A DNA stretch of 64,000 nucleotides from assembly GCA_020634135.1 (NCBI GenBank), contig JACKCG010000001.1:248001-312000 (forward strand). The letters are read 5' to 3'. Numbering within the stretch: position 1 is the stretch's first letter; each line of letters opens with the position of its first letter. Positions 7,432-17,800 of the stretch are shown one piece after another. The stretch is from Anaerolineaceae bacterium (GTDB lineage: Bacteria; Chloroflexota; Anaerolineae; Aggregatilineales; Phototrophicaceae). Position numbers and translations under genes: made by a program. The notes under the pieces were generated by a model. That model searched no databases and was not told the DNA's origin. It saw only the letters and a list, made by a program, of their open reading frames with translations.

Positions 7432-9237
7432 CTATTCGTCCTCGTCCTCTTCCGGCTCAACGACGGTGATGCCGAGTTCTTCCAACTGTCCCGGCTCCGC
7501 CACCGAGGGCGCGTGCGCCATGATGTCCGCCCCGGTTTGCGTTTTGGGGAAGGCGATCACCTCACGGATATTGGGTGCTCCGGCGAATAGCATTGACAGG
7601 CGATCCACACCCCAGGCGATACCGCCATGGGGTGGCGTGCCGTACTCGAAGGCTTCCAGCATGTGGCCGAACTGTTCTTTAGCGTGTTCCATTGTCTGGC
7701 CGATGAGCGGGAAGATTTTCTCCTGCAATTCCCGTTCATGGATTCGGATACTGCCGCCCGCGACCTCGTAGCCGTTGCAGACCATGTCGTACTGTGTGCC
7801 GCGTGCTTTGCCGGGGTCGGTATCGAGCAGCCCCAGGTCTTCCGGCATAGGGGCGGTGAACATATGCTGGGATGGGTCCCAGCGCTTCAGTTCGTCATCC
7901 CACAGGAACAGCGGGAAGTCAATCACCCAGATGAACGCCAGTACATTCGGGTCGGCCAGGTTGTGTTCAGCGGCCAGGTGGCGGCGCAGCTTGTCAGTGA
8001 TGGCATAGACGATTTCACGCTCATCAGAAATGAACAGAAGCAGGTCGCCGGGCTGCGCGTCAACGCGCTCAAACAGCTCAACTTTTTGTTCCACCGTGAA
8101 GAATTTACCAATAGGCCCTTTGACTTCACCAGTTTCTTCCAGGGGCAGCGCCATATAGGCCAGCCCCTTACCGCCTGCTTCCCGCGCCAGTGTTTCCAGG
8201 TCGGCGGCAACTTTACGCAATGCGGTGCCGCTGATCTCGCCCATGCCGGGCATACGGATGACCTTGACGGGCTTGCCAGCCTGGGTATTGCTGACGAAGA
8301 CGGCGAATCCGCTTTTCCCTGCGATATCGGTGACATCATGCGCCTGCAAGTCATAACGCAGGTCGGGCTTGTCTGAGCCATATTTCTCCATCGCCTCAGC
8401 GTAGGTCAGGCGGGGGAAGGGCTTCCAAAGGAGCTTCTTGTCGGTGGCGATGTTTTCTACCAGGGCGGTTGCCAGCCCCTCATTGAGTTGGATGATATCC
8501 TCACGCTCGACAAAACTCATTTCGAGGTCAAGCTGAGTAAATTCCGGCTGCCGTTCACCGCGCAGGTCTTCGTCACGGAAGCAGCGAGCAATCTGGAAGT
8601 ACCGCTCATACCCGGCCACCATGAGGAGCTGCTTGAGCTGCTGCGGACTCTGGGGCAGGGCGTAGAACTTGCCTTTTTGCAGGCGGCTGGGGACAAGGAA
8701 GTCGCGCGCGCCTTCAGGCGTGGTCTTGAACAGAATCGGCGTTTCAATTTCCAGGAAACCGAGGTTATCCAGGTAGTCGCGTATGAACTTAACGACCCGA
8801 TGCCGCGTGACCATGTTTTTCTGCATCGCCGGGCGGCGCAGGTCAAGGTAGCGGTACTGCATCCGGCGGACTTCTTCGATGCTTTCATCACGATTGATGT
8901 AGAAGGGCGGCGTTTTGGAGGCATTCAGCAGTTTCATTTCTGAAACGACGACCTCGACATCGCCGGTTTCGAGTTCCGGGTTGGCTGTCCCTTCGGGGCG
9001 GATCCGCACATTACCGTGTACCTGCAAAACATATTCACTGCGGGCATCACTGGCGATATGGTGGGCGTCGGGGGCGGTTTCCAGATCAACAACGATCTGC
9101 ACAATCCCCCATCTGTCTCTTAGGTCAATAAAAATCAGTCCACCCTGGTCACGGCGGCGATTAACCCATCCCGCCAATGTCACGGCCTGGCCGTCATGCT
9201 CTACCCGTATTTCGCCACAGTGATGTGTCTTTAACAT
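7432..9237 (-). CDS. aspS: aspartyl-tRNA synthetase
   Basis: Charges tRNA-Asp. The 601-residue product has the bacterial plan: an N-terminal OB-fold anticodon-binding domain (about 1-105), a class II catalytic domain with motif 2 (FRDEDLRGERQPEFTQLD) and motif 3 (GIAWGVDRLSMLF), and the bacterial GAD insertion (about 285-420). It ends in a short acidic tail (EPEEDEDE). AGGAGC precedes the ATG at a good distance. A good promoter lies upstream. Whether it also charges tRNA-Asn cannot be decided from the window. Confidence 0.97.
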   Translation of the reverse strand: MLKTHHCGEIRVEHDGQAVTLAGWVNRRRDQGGLIFIDLRDRWGIVQIVVDLETAPDAHHIASDARSEYVLQVHGNVRIRPEGTANPELETGDVEVVVSEMKLLNASKTPPFYINRDESIEEVRRMQYRYLDLRRPAMQKNMVTRHRVVKFIRDYLDNLGFLEIETPILFKTTPEGARDFLVPSRLQKGKFYALPQSPQQLKQLLMVAGYERYFQIARCFRDEDLRGERQPEFTQLDLEMSFVEREDIIQLNEGLATALVENIATDKKLLWKPFPRLTYAEAMEKYGSDKPDLRYDLQAHDVTDIAGKSGFAVFVSNTQAGKPVKVIRMPGMGEISGTALRKVAADLETLAREAGGKGLAYMALPLEETGEVKGPIGKFFTVEQKVELFERVDAQPGDLLLFISDEREIVYAITDKLRRHLAAEHNLADPNVLAFIWVIDFPLFLWDDELKRWDPSQHMFTAPMPEDLGLLDTDPGKARGTQYDMVCNGYEVAGGSIRIHERELQEKIFPLIGQTMEHAKEQFGHMLEAFEYGTPPHGGIAWGVDRLSMLFAGAPNIREVIAFPKTQTGADIMAHAPSVAEPGQLEELGITVVEPEEDEDE

Positions 9238-9268
9238 GGTCGTGCTGCTCCTGACAAATACAAATAAT

Positions 9269-9280
9269 CCCTTTAAAGGG
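9269..9280. promoter_or_regulatory. palindrome at start of aspS transcript
   Basis: CCCTTTAAAGGG is a perfect 12-bp palindrome lying a few bases downstream of the expected transcription start of aspS, given the -10 box at 9290-9295. It could be an operator or a 5' RNA hairpin. Confidence 0.35.
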
Positions 9281-9289
9281 TCACAAGAG

Positions 9290-9318
9290 ATTATAACGGA
9301 TCACTAGAAGAGGTTCAA
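9290..9318 (-). promoter_or_regulatory. aspS promoter
   Basis: On the minus strand TTGAAC (9318-9313) and TATAAT (9295-9290) are separated by exactly 17 bases, a near-consensus housekeeping promoter. Expected start of the transcript is near 9283, giving a leader of about 45 bases before the aspS ATG. Confidence 0.7.
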
Positions 9319-9476
9319 TTGTAAGGCTTTATGGGTCAATAAGGATAGCACGCCCGGTAGCGGAAACAAATGGTCATCTTGGCCGGGTCTGGAAGTCACT
9401 CAATCAAAAATAGCCGGTTGCTTGAGTGCTAAAGTGCTAACCAGCTAGAATGCCAGAGGCCAGCGTCTCCACAAAT

Positions 9477-10142
9477 TCAGTGAATCGGCTCGATCACCTG
9501 GGGCGTATCGTTTCCGGGGCGGTTGACCAGCTTTGAAACGGCATACGCGGCCATCTGATCCGAGTCGTAGGGGCGCATGAGGGCGTGCAGCGCCAGCGCT
9601 GGCGCATCCCCCGCGACGAGCCACTCCTCATAGTCGGCGGGATCAAGGATAACGGGCATCCGATCATGGATAGGCTTCATGAAATCATTGGCTTCCGTGG
9701 TGAGAATGGTGCAGGAACGCACTTCATCCCCCTGCGGGCTGTTCCAGACTTCCCACAGCCCGGCCAGCGCAAAAACGGAGCGACCTTTGAGGTGGATGAA
9801 CATCGGCGTTTTCTCGTTTCCCTCGCGCTTCCACTCGAAGAAGCCATCCGCCGGAATCAGGCAGCGGCGGCGCTTGAAGGCGCTGCGGAAGGAGGGTTTT
9901 TCATGGGCGGTTTCGCTCCGGGCATTGATGAGTTTATTGGCGAGCGCCGGGTCTTTGGCCCACGACGGCAGCAGCCCCCAGGTATGAAACGATAAAGCCG
10001 TGGGAGTTTCGTTGGTGATGATGGCGACGGGCTGTGAGGGCGCGATGTTATAGCGCGGCGGCAGGTCGGGCGGTACTGTCGCCAGGTTAAAAGCTAACTG
10101 AAGGGTATCCAGGTCGGCGGTCAGGGTGAATCGGCCACACAT
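9477..10142 (-). CDS. SRAP/HMCES family protein (YedK-like)
   Basis: SRAP-domain proteins form a thiazolidine crosslink with abasic sites in single-stranded DNA and shield them. The start ATG 10142 is fixed by the biology: it puts the catalytic Cys at position 2 (MCGRF), which must become the N-terminus after Met removal. An in-frame ATG three codons upstream would bury it. Further signatures are NARSET (the Asn and Glu of the active site), RCLIPADGFFEW, and IHDRMPVIL with the active-site His. The length of 221 residues is typical. It is flanked by unrelated small genes and appears to be a single unit. Confidence 0.93.
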   Translation of the reverse strand: MCGRFTLTADLDTLQLAFNLATVPPDLPPRYNIAPSQPVAIITNETPTALSFHTWGLLPSWAKDPALANKLINARSETAHEKPSFRSAFKRRRCLIPADGFFEWKREGNEKTPMFIHLKGRSVFALAGLWEVWNSPQGDEVRSCTILTTEANDFMKPIHDRMPVILDPADYEEWLVAGDAPALALHALMRPYDSDQMAAYAVSKLVNRPGNDTPQVIEPIH

Positions 10143-10212
10143 CGCGTACACCTTTCTCTATTTTTGCAGTCAGTTTTCACCAGATGTTAATCAGATTTCT
10201 TGCAGCCGGCGA

Positions 10213-10467
10213 CTATTTCTTCTTCGGCGGTTTGCCCATTTCGGAAATCTGGCGGATTAACCCCAGGCCGGAAAGCACGAGGCCGAGCATTTCTCCGGTG
10301 CCAATCCGCGCCGGTTTGTTGCCACGTCCACCAGCGTCATCTTCGGCGGCGCGGGCATAAAGGTAAGCTGCCAGAAACCCGAACAGCGTACCGATGGCTG
10401 CCCCAAGAACGTAGGTGCGCGGTTTCCAGTCAGTGTCTTGTGTAGTGGTTGGAAGTTGTTCAGCCAT
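10213..10467 (-). CDS. small membrane protein, unknown
   Basis: An 84-residue protein with one hydrophobic segment near the N-terminus (AAIGTLFGFLAAYLYA, about 23-38) and a weaker one (about 62-74), ending in a basic tail (KPPKKK). ATG 10467 (MAEQL) is the likely start; ATG 10476 three codons earlier is an alternative. Either overlaps the last codons of the upstream gene (ending at 10460), so the two are probably translationally coupled and work together at the membrane. No known family recognised. Confidence 0.65.
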   Translation of the reverse strand: MAEQLPTTTQDTDWKPRTYVLGAAIGTLFGFLAAYLYARAAEDDAGGRGNKPARIGTGEMLGLVLSGLGLIRQISEMGKPPKKK

Positions 10468-10927
10468 GACTCTCATCCTCAGCTTCGTCTGCTGGTGGGT
10501 CGAATGTGTTCAGAAGTCTGCTTAAAAAGACCATACGTGCGCTGACACCGATGGTGCGCTCATTTATGGTGTTAGTCGTACTCTCTAGCCGCTTGGAGGC
10601 CGTTTTCGTTGCGTTTTGAGCGCGGCGCAGCGGTTTTGCCAGAGCGCCATGCAGCACGCCAATCTTGAAGGCGGCGACGGCAAAACCCGTCGCGATAACG
10701 CCCAGGCATAACACCGATGGGCAGAGGATAAGCACAGTGAGCAGCATGTCCGCGATGAGCGAGATTCCCCAGCGTTTATCCGGTGCGGCGTAGGCAGCTA
10801 TAACCAGGAGAATAACTCCGGCCAGGGCCAGAATGAATAATCCCAGTGGCAGGTATATGCCCAGACGGGTTTCCCGGCGGTGGCGGGCGGTGGATGCGTG
10901 CTGTTGTGGTTGTTCAGCGGCGCTCAT
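10460..10927 (-). CDS. membrane protein, unknown
   Basis: About 155 residues from ATG 10927 (MSAAEQ). Two long transmembrane segments (about 24-48 and 59-86) are followed by a polar helical region (about 95-130) that may be a coiled coil, and an acidic tail. The open frame continues upstream for 42 codons but that part overlaps the divergent gene's promoter and is not protein-like. It overlaps the next small membrane gene by 8 bases, suggesting an operon of two. The topology resembles small accessory membrane proteins; function unknown. Confidence 0.6.
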   Translation of the reverse strand: MSAAEQPQQHASTARHRRETRLGIYLPLGLFILALAGVILLVIAAYAAPDKRWGISLIADMLLTVLILCPSVLCLGVIATGFAVAAFKIGVLHGALAKPLRRAQNATKTASKRLESTTNTINERTIGVSARMVFLSRLLNTFDPPADEAEDESHG

Positions 10928-11010
10928 GCCCGAGTCCAGTGTGCATAATTGTTCGCATAATCGTATTGTACCCCAGCAAAACCTCCCAGCAAAGATCAGC
11001 CAGCTTCCTG

Positions 11011-11016
11011 TATAAT
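11011..11016 (+). promoter_or_regulatory. -10 box directly before DUF2344 gene
   Basis: TATAAT ends exactly seven bases before the ATG at 11024, so transcription would be expected to begin at or next to the A of the start codon. No Shine-Dalgarno is present. This is the pattern of a leaderless mRNA. Confidence 0.55.
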
Positions 11017-11023
11017 GTAAAAC

Positions 11024-11710
11024 ATGACAGAAGACAACACACCCATCAAGCAACGGTTACAAATTACGTTTGGGAAGTTTGACGCGCTGCGCTATACCGG
11101 CAACCTGGATGTCGCCAAGTTGTGGGAACGGGTGCTGCGACGGGCGAATGTCCCGATTCTCTACTCACAGGGGTTCAACCCGCGACCTCGCATCCAACTG
11201 GCGACAGCGCTGCCACTGGGTATGACCAGTGCGTGCGAAATCCTGGATGTGTCGCTGCGCGAACTGATTCCACTCGATAACCTGGCGGAGCGGTTGGAGG
11301 CAACCAGTCCCGCCGGGTTGAAGATCTACGCGATACAGGATGTGCCGGTACGCAGCCCGACACTCCAGGCGCTTGTCCGCAGCGCGGAATATCGTATCCA
11401 CTTTGAGGATGGTATTGATCGGGCCATTCTGGACGAGAAAATCAAGGCGATAATGGGCGCGGATGAAGTCGCTTTGACTAAAGAGAAGAAGGGGAGCGAA
11501 ACCACCGTCAACATTCGCCCAATGATTTACGAATTAACAGTCAACCCTGACGGTGAGCTGCTGGTGCATCTGGCAACCGGCGACCAGGGTAATCTGCGCC
11601 CGGATGACCTGCTGGTGGCGATGGGGCTGCAAGACGAGTTTGCGAGCATCCATCGTTACGCATTGCATTTTGCCGGGGAGAGTTCATCAGGACAAGAGTA
11701 CTACCAATAA
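11024..11710 (+). CDS. DUF2344 / TIGR03936 radical-SAM-linked protein
   Basis: A 228-residue protein matching the family of proteins that accompany, or are fused to, a B12-binding radical SAM protein. The hallmark start is visible: QRLQITFGKFDALRYTGNLD, then WERVLRRANVPILYSQGFNPRPRIQ and ALPLGMTSACEILD. The partner radical SAM gene (TIGR03960-like) is in this window but about 15 kb away at 26703. Both genes share the ten-base string TATAATGTAA just before their starts. The role is unassigned in the family; members commonly sit near ribonuclease G and ribosomal protein genes. Apparently a single-gene unit. Confidence 0.88.
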   Translation: MTEDNTPIKQRLQITFGKFDALRYTGNLDVAKLWERVLRRANVPILYSQGFNPRPRIQLATALPLGMTSACEILDVSLRELIPLDNLAERLEATSPAGLKIYAIQDVPVRSPTLQALVRSAEYRIHFEDGIDRAILDEKIKAIMGADEVALTKEKKGSETTVNIRPMIYELTVNPDGELLVHLATGDQGNLRPDDLLVAMGLQDEFASIHRYALHFAGESSSGQEYYQ

Positions 11711-11800
11711 ACGCAAATTTCACAGTTTCAGGCCGTAACGTTCCTCGACATTGTACGGTAGTTAAGATGAAGCCAGGCTGGTGGTGAATCTGGTGAAGTC

Positions 11801-11854
11801 ATGAGAGAACAAACAGCCAGCCGTGTTCCGGTTGTTATCACGGAGGATTATTGA
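11801..11854 (+). CDS. possible 17-codon leader ORF before giant gene
   Basis: ATG 11801 opens a 17-residue frame whose TGA stop overlaps the ATG of the giant gene by one base (TGATG). The Shine-Dalgarno of the giant gene lies inside it. Its own ribosome site is weak (GGTGAAG). If translated it would couple ribosomes into the large gene. It could equally be chance. Confidence 0.25.
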   Translation: MREQTASRVPVVITEDY

Positions 11855-14800
11855 TGAGTTCAAGACGGCGAGTATTACTGACAGTATTGAGCCTTACGAT
11901 GCTCATGTTCGTGCTGAACCTGGCACTGCCCGGAGCGCAGTTTGCGAACCGGGTTTCTGCCCAGGAAGCAACCGAGGAGCCAACTGTACCTCCCGCTCCA
12001 ACGGAGGCTCCGACGGCAATCCCTACAGTCGTGCCAACTGTGGCTCCGACTGTGGCTCCGACGGCGGTCCCGACTGAAGTTCCTCCGGTAGAAGTGACTG
12101 AGGAACCGACAGCAGAACCGCCGGCAGAGGTGACCGAAGAACCGGTTATACCGGAACTCACTGAGGAGCCAGCCCCGGTTACGCAAGAGCCGACAGCAGT
12201 TCCAACCGATGAACCTATGCCTCAACCGACAGCTGCGCCGGTTGTTTCGCTGTTTATGGATGATTTCCAGGATGGCGATACACTGGGCTGGTTGCTGACA
12301 CCGGGTTGGGTCGTCATGACCGAAGAGGCCAATCTGTTCCTGGCGGCGGCTACCCCTGGCGAGACGGCAGCGGTGCTCGACCTGAATTGGGAACATATGG
12401 CGGTATCCGCCCGGCTGCGAGTTGAGTCCGGCGATACGGTCAACATATTGGTAAAAGCGGCGGCTGAAAACTATACTGTGACGCTGGATGGCACCGGGCA
12501 GGTGACGCTGAGTCGCGGCGGTGTGTTGGTGGCTTCCGGGCCAGTGGTGGAAGTTGTTCCCCTGGCTGAAGGCGAAGTCGCGCCCCCGGCAGTCTGGCGG
12601 ATGGTGAGTATTCAGGCACTGGGGAACACTGTCACCGTGATGGTGGACGGCGCGCTGCAAGTGAGCTACACCGATGAGACTCCGATGGCCGCCGGTACGG
12701 TGGCGTTTGTGACGGGCACGGCCAATACGGGCACGGTGGCGCTGGATGATATCACCGTCCAGCGGCTGGATGCTCCGGTCACGACCCCTGAGCCAGAAAT
12801 GACGGAAGAAGCGCTGCTGCCAGAGGCGACGGAAGAAGCGCTGTTGCCGGAAGCGACAGAAGAAGCGCTGCTGCCAGAGGCAACGGAAGAAGCGCTGTTG
12901 CCGGAAGCGACAGAAGAAGCTCTCGTTGTCCAACTCCTGAGCGAGGAAAACCGCCGGAAGTTGGGTGGGGCGCTGGGCAGCCTGACCGAGCTTTACCTGA
13001 ATGGTGATACCGAAGGCACGCAGGCAGTCACGGCAGCCTACTTCCTCAAGACCGACGATGCCGGGCGCGTAAGCGTGGTGGTGTGGGCGGCAGAAGGCTA
13101 CAACGGGCAGACGATTGCCCCTATCGTGGAAGCGGTAGGCGGCGTGGTTGAATTCGTAAATGAACAAAGTATCGAGGCGTATATCCCGCTGGGTGGGTTC
13201 ATCGCGCTCGTGAATACGATCGAGATTGACGTTATCCTGCCGGTGAGTATCGCTTCTTCGACAAGCAGCAGCACTGCTCCAGCAGGCGGTACGATCAATG
13301 CCCCGGCGGGCAGTACGGTGACCGAAGGCTATAACGTTGTCGGTGCCAGCGCCTGGCATGGAGCCGGTTATACCGGCGCAGGTGTGAAGATCGCGGTTAT
13401 TGATACCGGCTTCGTGGGTATCACGGCCATTCCGGCTGCCGAACGTTCCTGTCTTTCAAGTACCTCCGCAGTCGGCGGGCTTGGCAGCAGCGATCACGGC
13501 GTCAACGTCGTTGAAGTCCTGTGTGACATCGCCCCCGGCGCGAGTGTGACCATGTATCAGGCCGATACCGCCTCGTTACTGGCGTCCCGGATTTCCTCGG
13601 CGGTGTCAGGCGGCAACAAGATCATTCTGATTACGGTTGATCTGGGCGCGAATGCCGGGCCAGGCGATGGCACGGGCGGCGGCGTGAATGATGCGGTGTA
13701 TACGGCGATCACCAACGCTCGTAACGCCGGGCGGTTAGTCGTAGTGAGCGCCGGGAACAATCACGGGCGCTATACCAGCTTCCAGTTCAACAGCGGCCCG
13801 ACGACGATTGCCATTAATGGTGTGACAGCCGGTGATCGTGTCAATGTAAGCTGGAATGACTGGGTTGTATCGGGAACGAACGATCTGTCAATGGTTCTGA
13901 GTGATGGCGGGACAATTAGTCTTCCCAACACGGCTCGCCCGGCAGGCGGCCCACCGAGCTATCAGTTTACTGTGCCCGCACTGGGGGCGTGCAATGGCGG
14001 TACCTGTAACTTGACGCTGACCATTAGTACAGGTAGCGCCGGATACGTGCAGGTGCAGGCCACTGGCACTGGCAGCGTTGGTACGCCTTCCGGTGGCTCG
14101 ACCAGCAACGTCAACACGACGGCCAGCCTGGGGCGCCCAGCAGATGCGGCGGATGCGGTGACGGTGGGCGCGGTGTGCGCTGCTAACGATTCGACAGATG
14201 GTGCGTTCCCACCGGTTGCTTCCAGTTCGCTGGGGCCGATTTTCGGCAGCGGCGGGACGGCGCCAAGCACTTCTAACGGCTCGTTCCCACGCAGCAGCGT
14301 CAAGCCTGATCTGGTAGGGACTTCTGAAGTCAGCACGACCAACCTGCCGGTAGTAAATGGTGGGTGTATCGCCAATGATGGCGATGGTTTTGAGGGGACC
14401 TCAGCGGCGGCGGCGCATGTCGCTGGTATGGCAGCGCTGCTGGTTTCCAGTACGAACCCCAATCTGAGTGCCTTTGATGCCGCCAATGCGGCTGCGGCCA
14501 ACGAACTACAGGATTACCTGCAAACCCATGCAATTGACCTGCCTTTTGGCAGCGGCGCGAATGGGTTTGATATGCGCTATGGCGCTGGCCTGACAGTGCT
14601 GGGTAATCCGGCGATTGACTTCAACTGGGCGACCTTTGCCGACCCGACGACCCCGGCTTCCACCTGCGCCACACGCAGCTATGTCAGCCTGGCAAATCCT
14701 GACAGTACCCAGGACGGCACGCTCGCGAATCCTTATGTGAACCCGGCGTATGCGCTGGCACAGGCCGGGGCGAATGAGTGCGTTATCCTGCTACCGGGCG

Positions 14801-17800
14801 AGTACGTTACCCCGCTGTTGATTGATAACGTCATCGCCAGCGGTGTCACGCTGCAATCGTATGATGCGGCGATGCTGACCGACGAAGCCGACAGCCTGAT
14901 GTGGGTGAATAATGGCTACCAGAGCGGTGGCGGTATCCAGCTTGATGGGCGGACGAATCCCTTCACGGTGGAAGGTTTCGTGTTCAATAATTCGCCAACG
15001 GAATATTTCGGTGGTTTCCTGGTAGTTAATCCATTGGCTGTCCAGGTGGTGAACTCGACAAACGGCCTGATTTCAGGCAACACCTTCACTGGTTTCCAGG
15101 AAATCGAAGGCGCCAGTGCTCCCGTCTTGATCGATTCGAGCCAGAACATCACGGTGGACGGCAACGTTTTCAGCGAAAACGATGTGATCCGTGGGGCGGC
15201 GCTCAAGATCACGAACTCCGGTGGCACAACGCCGATTCTGGTACAGGACAACGAATTCTTCAGCAACCATTCTTCAGGCGGCGGTACACTGGTTTCTGAT
15301 CCGGTGATCCGCATATTCAACAGCCAGGTGGATGTTTATACCAACCGCTTTGAGGAAAATGACGCCAAATCAGTGATTCACATTCTGAACGCCAACGATG
15401 CCTATGAGGTGTCCTTCTTCAGCAACCTGTTCATGAACAACCTGAATGCCGGGCCGATGATTCACCTCGACCCGAACCGCCGTTTCCGGTTCATCAATAA
15501 TACGGTGGTCGGCCAGAGTCTGATGAACAACCTGCAATACAGCGCGGTTATTGCGCGTGGTAATCCGGGCAATCCAGGCACAAACGGTGACGGGTTGTGG
15601 GATATTCATAACAACCTCTTCTACAACAACAACGCCTTGTTGGGGCCGGTGCAGGATGTGGCCGGTAACTCGACCTGCGGTTCGATTGATGGCGGTTCAG
15701 ATAACGGTGTCCGCAATAACTGGGTGTATAACTCTGGTGATACCGGCGGTGACTGTAGTTTGTCGTGGCTCGGCTACAACAATATCCTGAATATTGACCC
15801 GCTGCCGTTCACGGACCCGAATTCGCAGTTTGTCGGCGCAACAATTGCCCCTGACAATCCTTACCGGCTGAAAGGCACGAGTATCGGGATTGATGGTGGT
15901 GACGACGCGCTGGTGACAGCGGCGGGCATAACACTGGCGACAGCGCATGACGTGCTGGGCGGCGCGCGGCTTGAAGATGGTAACGGCGATGCGACGCCGC
16001 AGGTTGATATTGGCGCGTATGAGTTCATCTCGGTCAAAGGTGGCGATGTCAGCGCTGATCTGACTGAAGATACCGCTTCGGCACCGATTGCCTTCTTTGC
16101 CGAAGGTGGCTTCCCACCCTATACCTATACAATCACTAACAGTCCGGCATTCTTCGATGCCGACCCGAATAACGCCTGCGGCGGCCAGCCCTATCTGTTG
16201 ACCGGCCCAACGGCGAACACATTCCTCTACTGCCCACCGAAGAACTTCTACAATGTGGGCTACGCACCGGGCGCGATCACGTTCGATTATGAAGTGCGTG
16301 ACCAGGTCGGTGGTACACCTGGCACCGGGACGATCACGATTAATGTGACCCCGACTGATGACCCGGCACAGGCTGCGCCAATTACGCACAAAATCCGGGT
16401 TGAGGAAGACCAGACGGTGGATACGACGATCACCTTCAGGATGCGTCCGTATGTCCGCTTTGATGACAACTTCTTCTTCTCTGAGGACAATGATGGTACC
16501 AACAGCAACGGCGCGGACTACCCGTATACCTACAGCTATGTGGCGGGCAGCGCGACGGGTGACGTGGGAATCATTGTGGGTAATGAAGGTGCGATCAGCG
16601 CAGCAGTGGCGGCGGCCAACGGCACGAATGGCGTGGTTACGCTGTATGCGACTGCCGATCAAACCGGGATTGTGACATTCCGCTACACGACGACGGATGA
16701 CGATGGTGAGCCAGCGCCCGCAGTGGAGAACGAAGTCACGATTGAAGTGATCCCCATGCTGCCGGACAGCGGCGTGCATGACGATACCAGCTTCGCGTTT
16801 GACTACAGCGATGGCTGGGCTCCGCTCTACAGCGAAGGTAACATCAACAATACGCTGCACCAGACGCGCGGGCTGGATGAACAGGCCGACTTCAACTTTG
16901 TCGGTACCGGCTTCGCGGCCTACATGCAGGGGCATCGCGGCGGCGGTTATTGGGAACTGCAAGTTGACGGCCAGAGTTTCAACTGGGATGGCAAGCAGGT
17001 TGTCACCAGTAATGGTATCACCTGCCGCACCACAGCGGTGACAGGCACAGCCGTCTACGGCCATGCGAACCATATCTATAACCGGACAACTCTGCCTTAC
17101 GTTGTATCCTGTACCCGGCTGCGGGCGGACGAAGCCCACACCATCTCGTTCATCAACCGTGAGCTGAACCGCTACCTGAATGTGGACGCGGTGGGTATTC
17201 TGATCGGTGACAACGCACTGGAAGCCGGCTTCCACGAAGTGAGCGAAAGCCAGTTATCGCAGTTGTTCTTTGGCGGTTGGACACAGTTCACGGATCGGTT
17301 TGCGTCTGGGCAGGTTGCCATGCAGGCGACAAGTGCTAGTGTGCCGGATATTCAGTTCAACTTCAAAGGCAGCGGTATCGCTGTTGGTACGGTGTTGGAG
17401 CGTTTCTACGATGCAGCGACCCGCACTTACAGCGGCACAAGCTACGACATTTGTGTCACGCCGTCGGGCGGCGCGGGCGAGGTTTGCCAGCGGTTTGATA
17501 ACAGCATAGGCTATCCACCGCCGACTCGCCCGATCTATAGCGTGTTCCGTCCGATTGTCGGGCTTGATCCGGCGCTGGAACACACGGCGCGTATTCACAT
17601 CAATAATGTGCCGGTCAACGGGCGGTTGGTGATTGACAGTATCACCGTACTTAATGTTGAACCGCTGGGTGTTCTTCCGCTGGGCACAACCGAAGACGAT
17701 GTTTTCGGGATGCTGGTAACAGGCAATGGCATTGATGATACCTGGAAGCTGGATACCTATAATCGCAGAGCATCCAATTCCAGCCTGACATCTGTGAATC

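Noticed and set aside
11875..13359. Long minus-strand open frame (494 codons) opposite the giant gene
   Set aside because: The plus frame has a signal peptide, protease motifs and a ribosome site; the antisense frame is low-complexity and mirrors its codon bias.
15697..17235. Minus-strand open frame of 512 codons opposite the giant gene
   Set aside because: Same reason: a shadow of the GC-rich plus-strand codons, with no recognisable motif or start signal.
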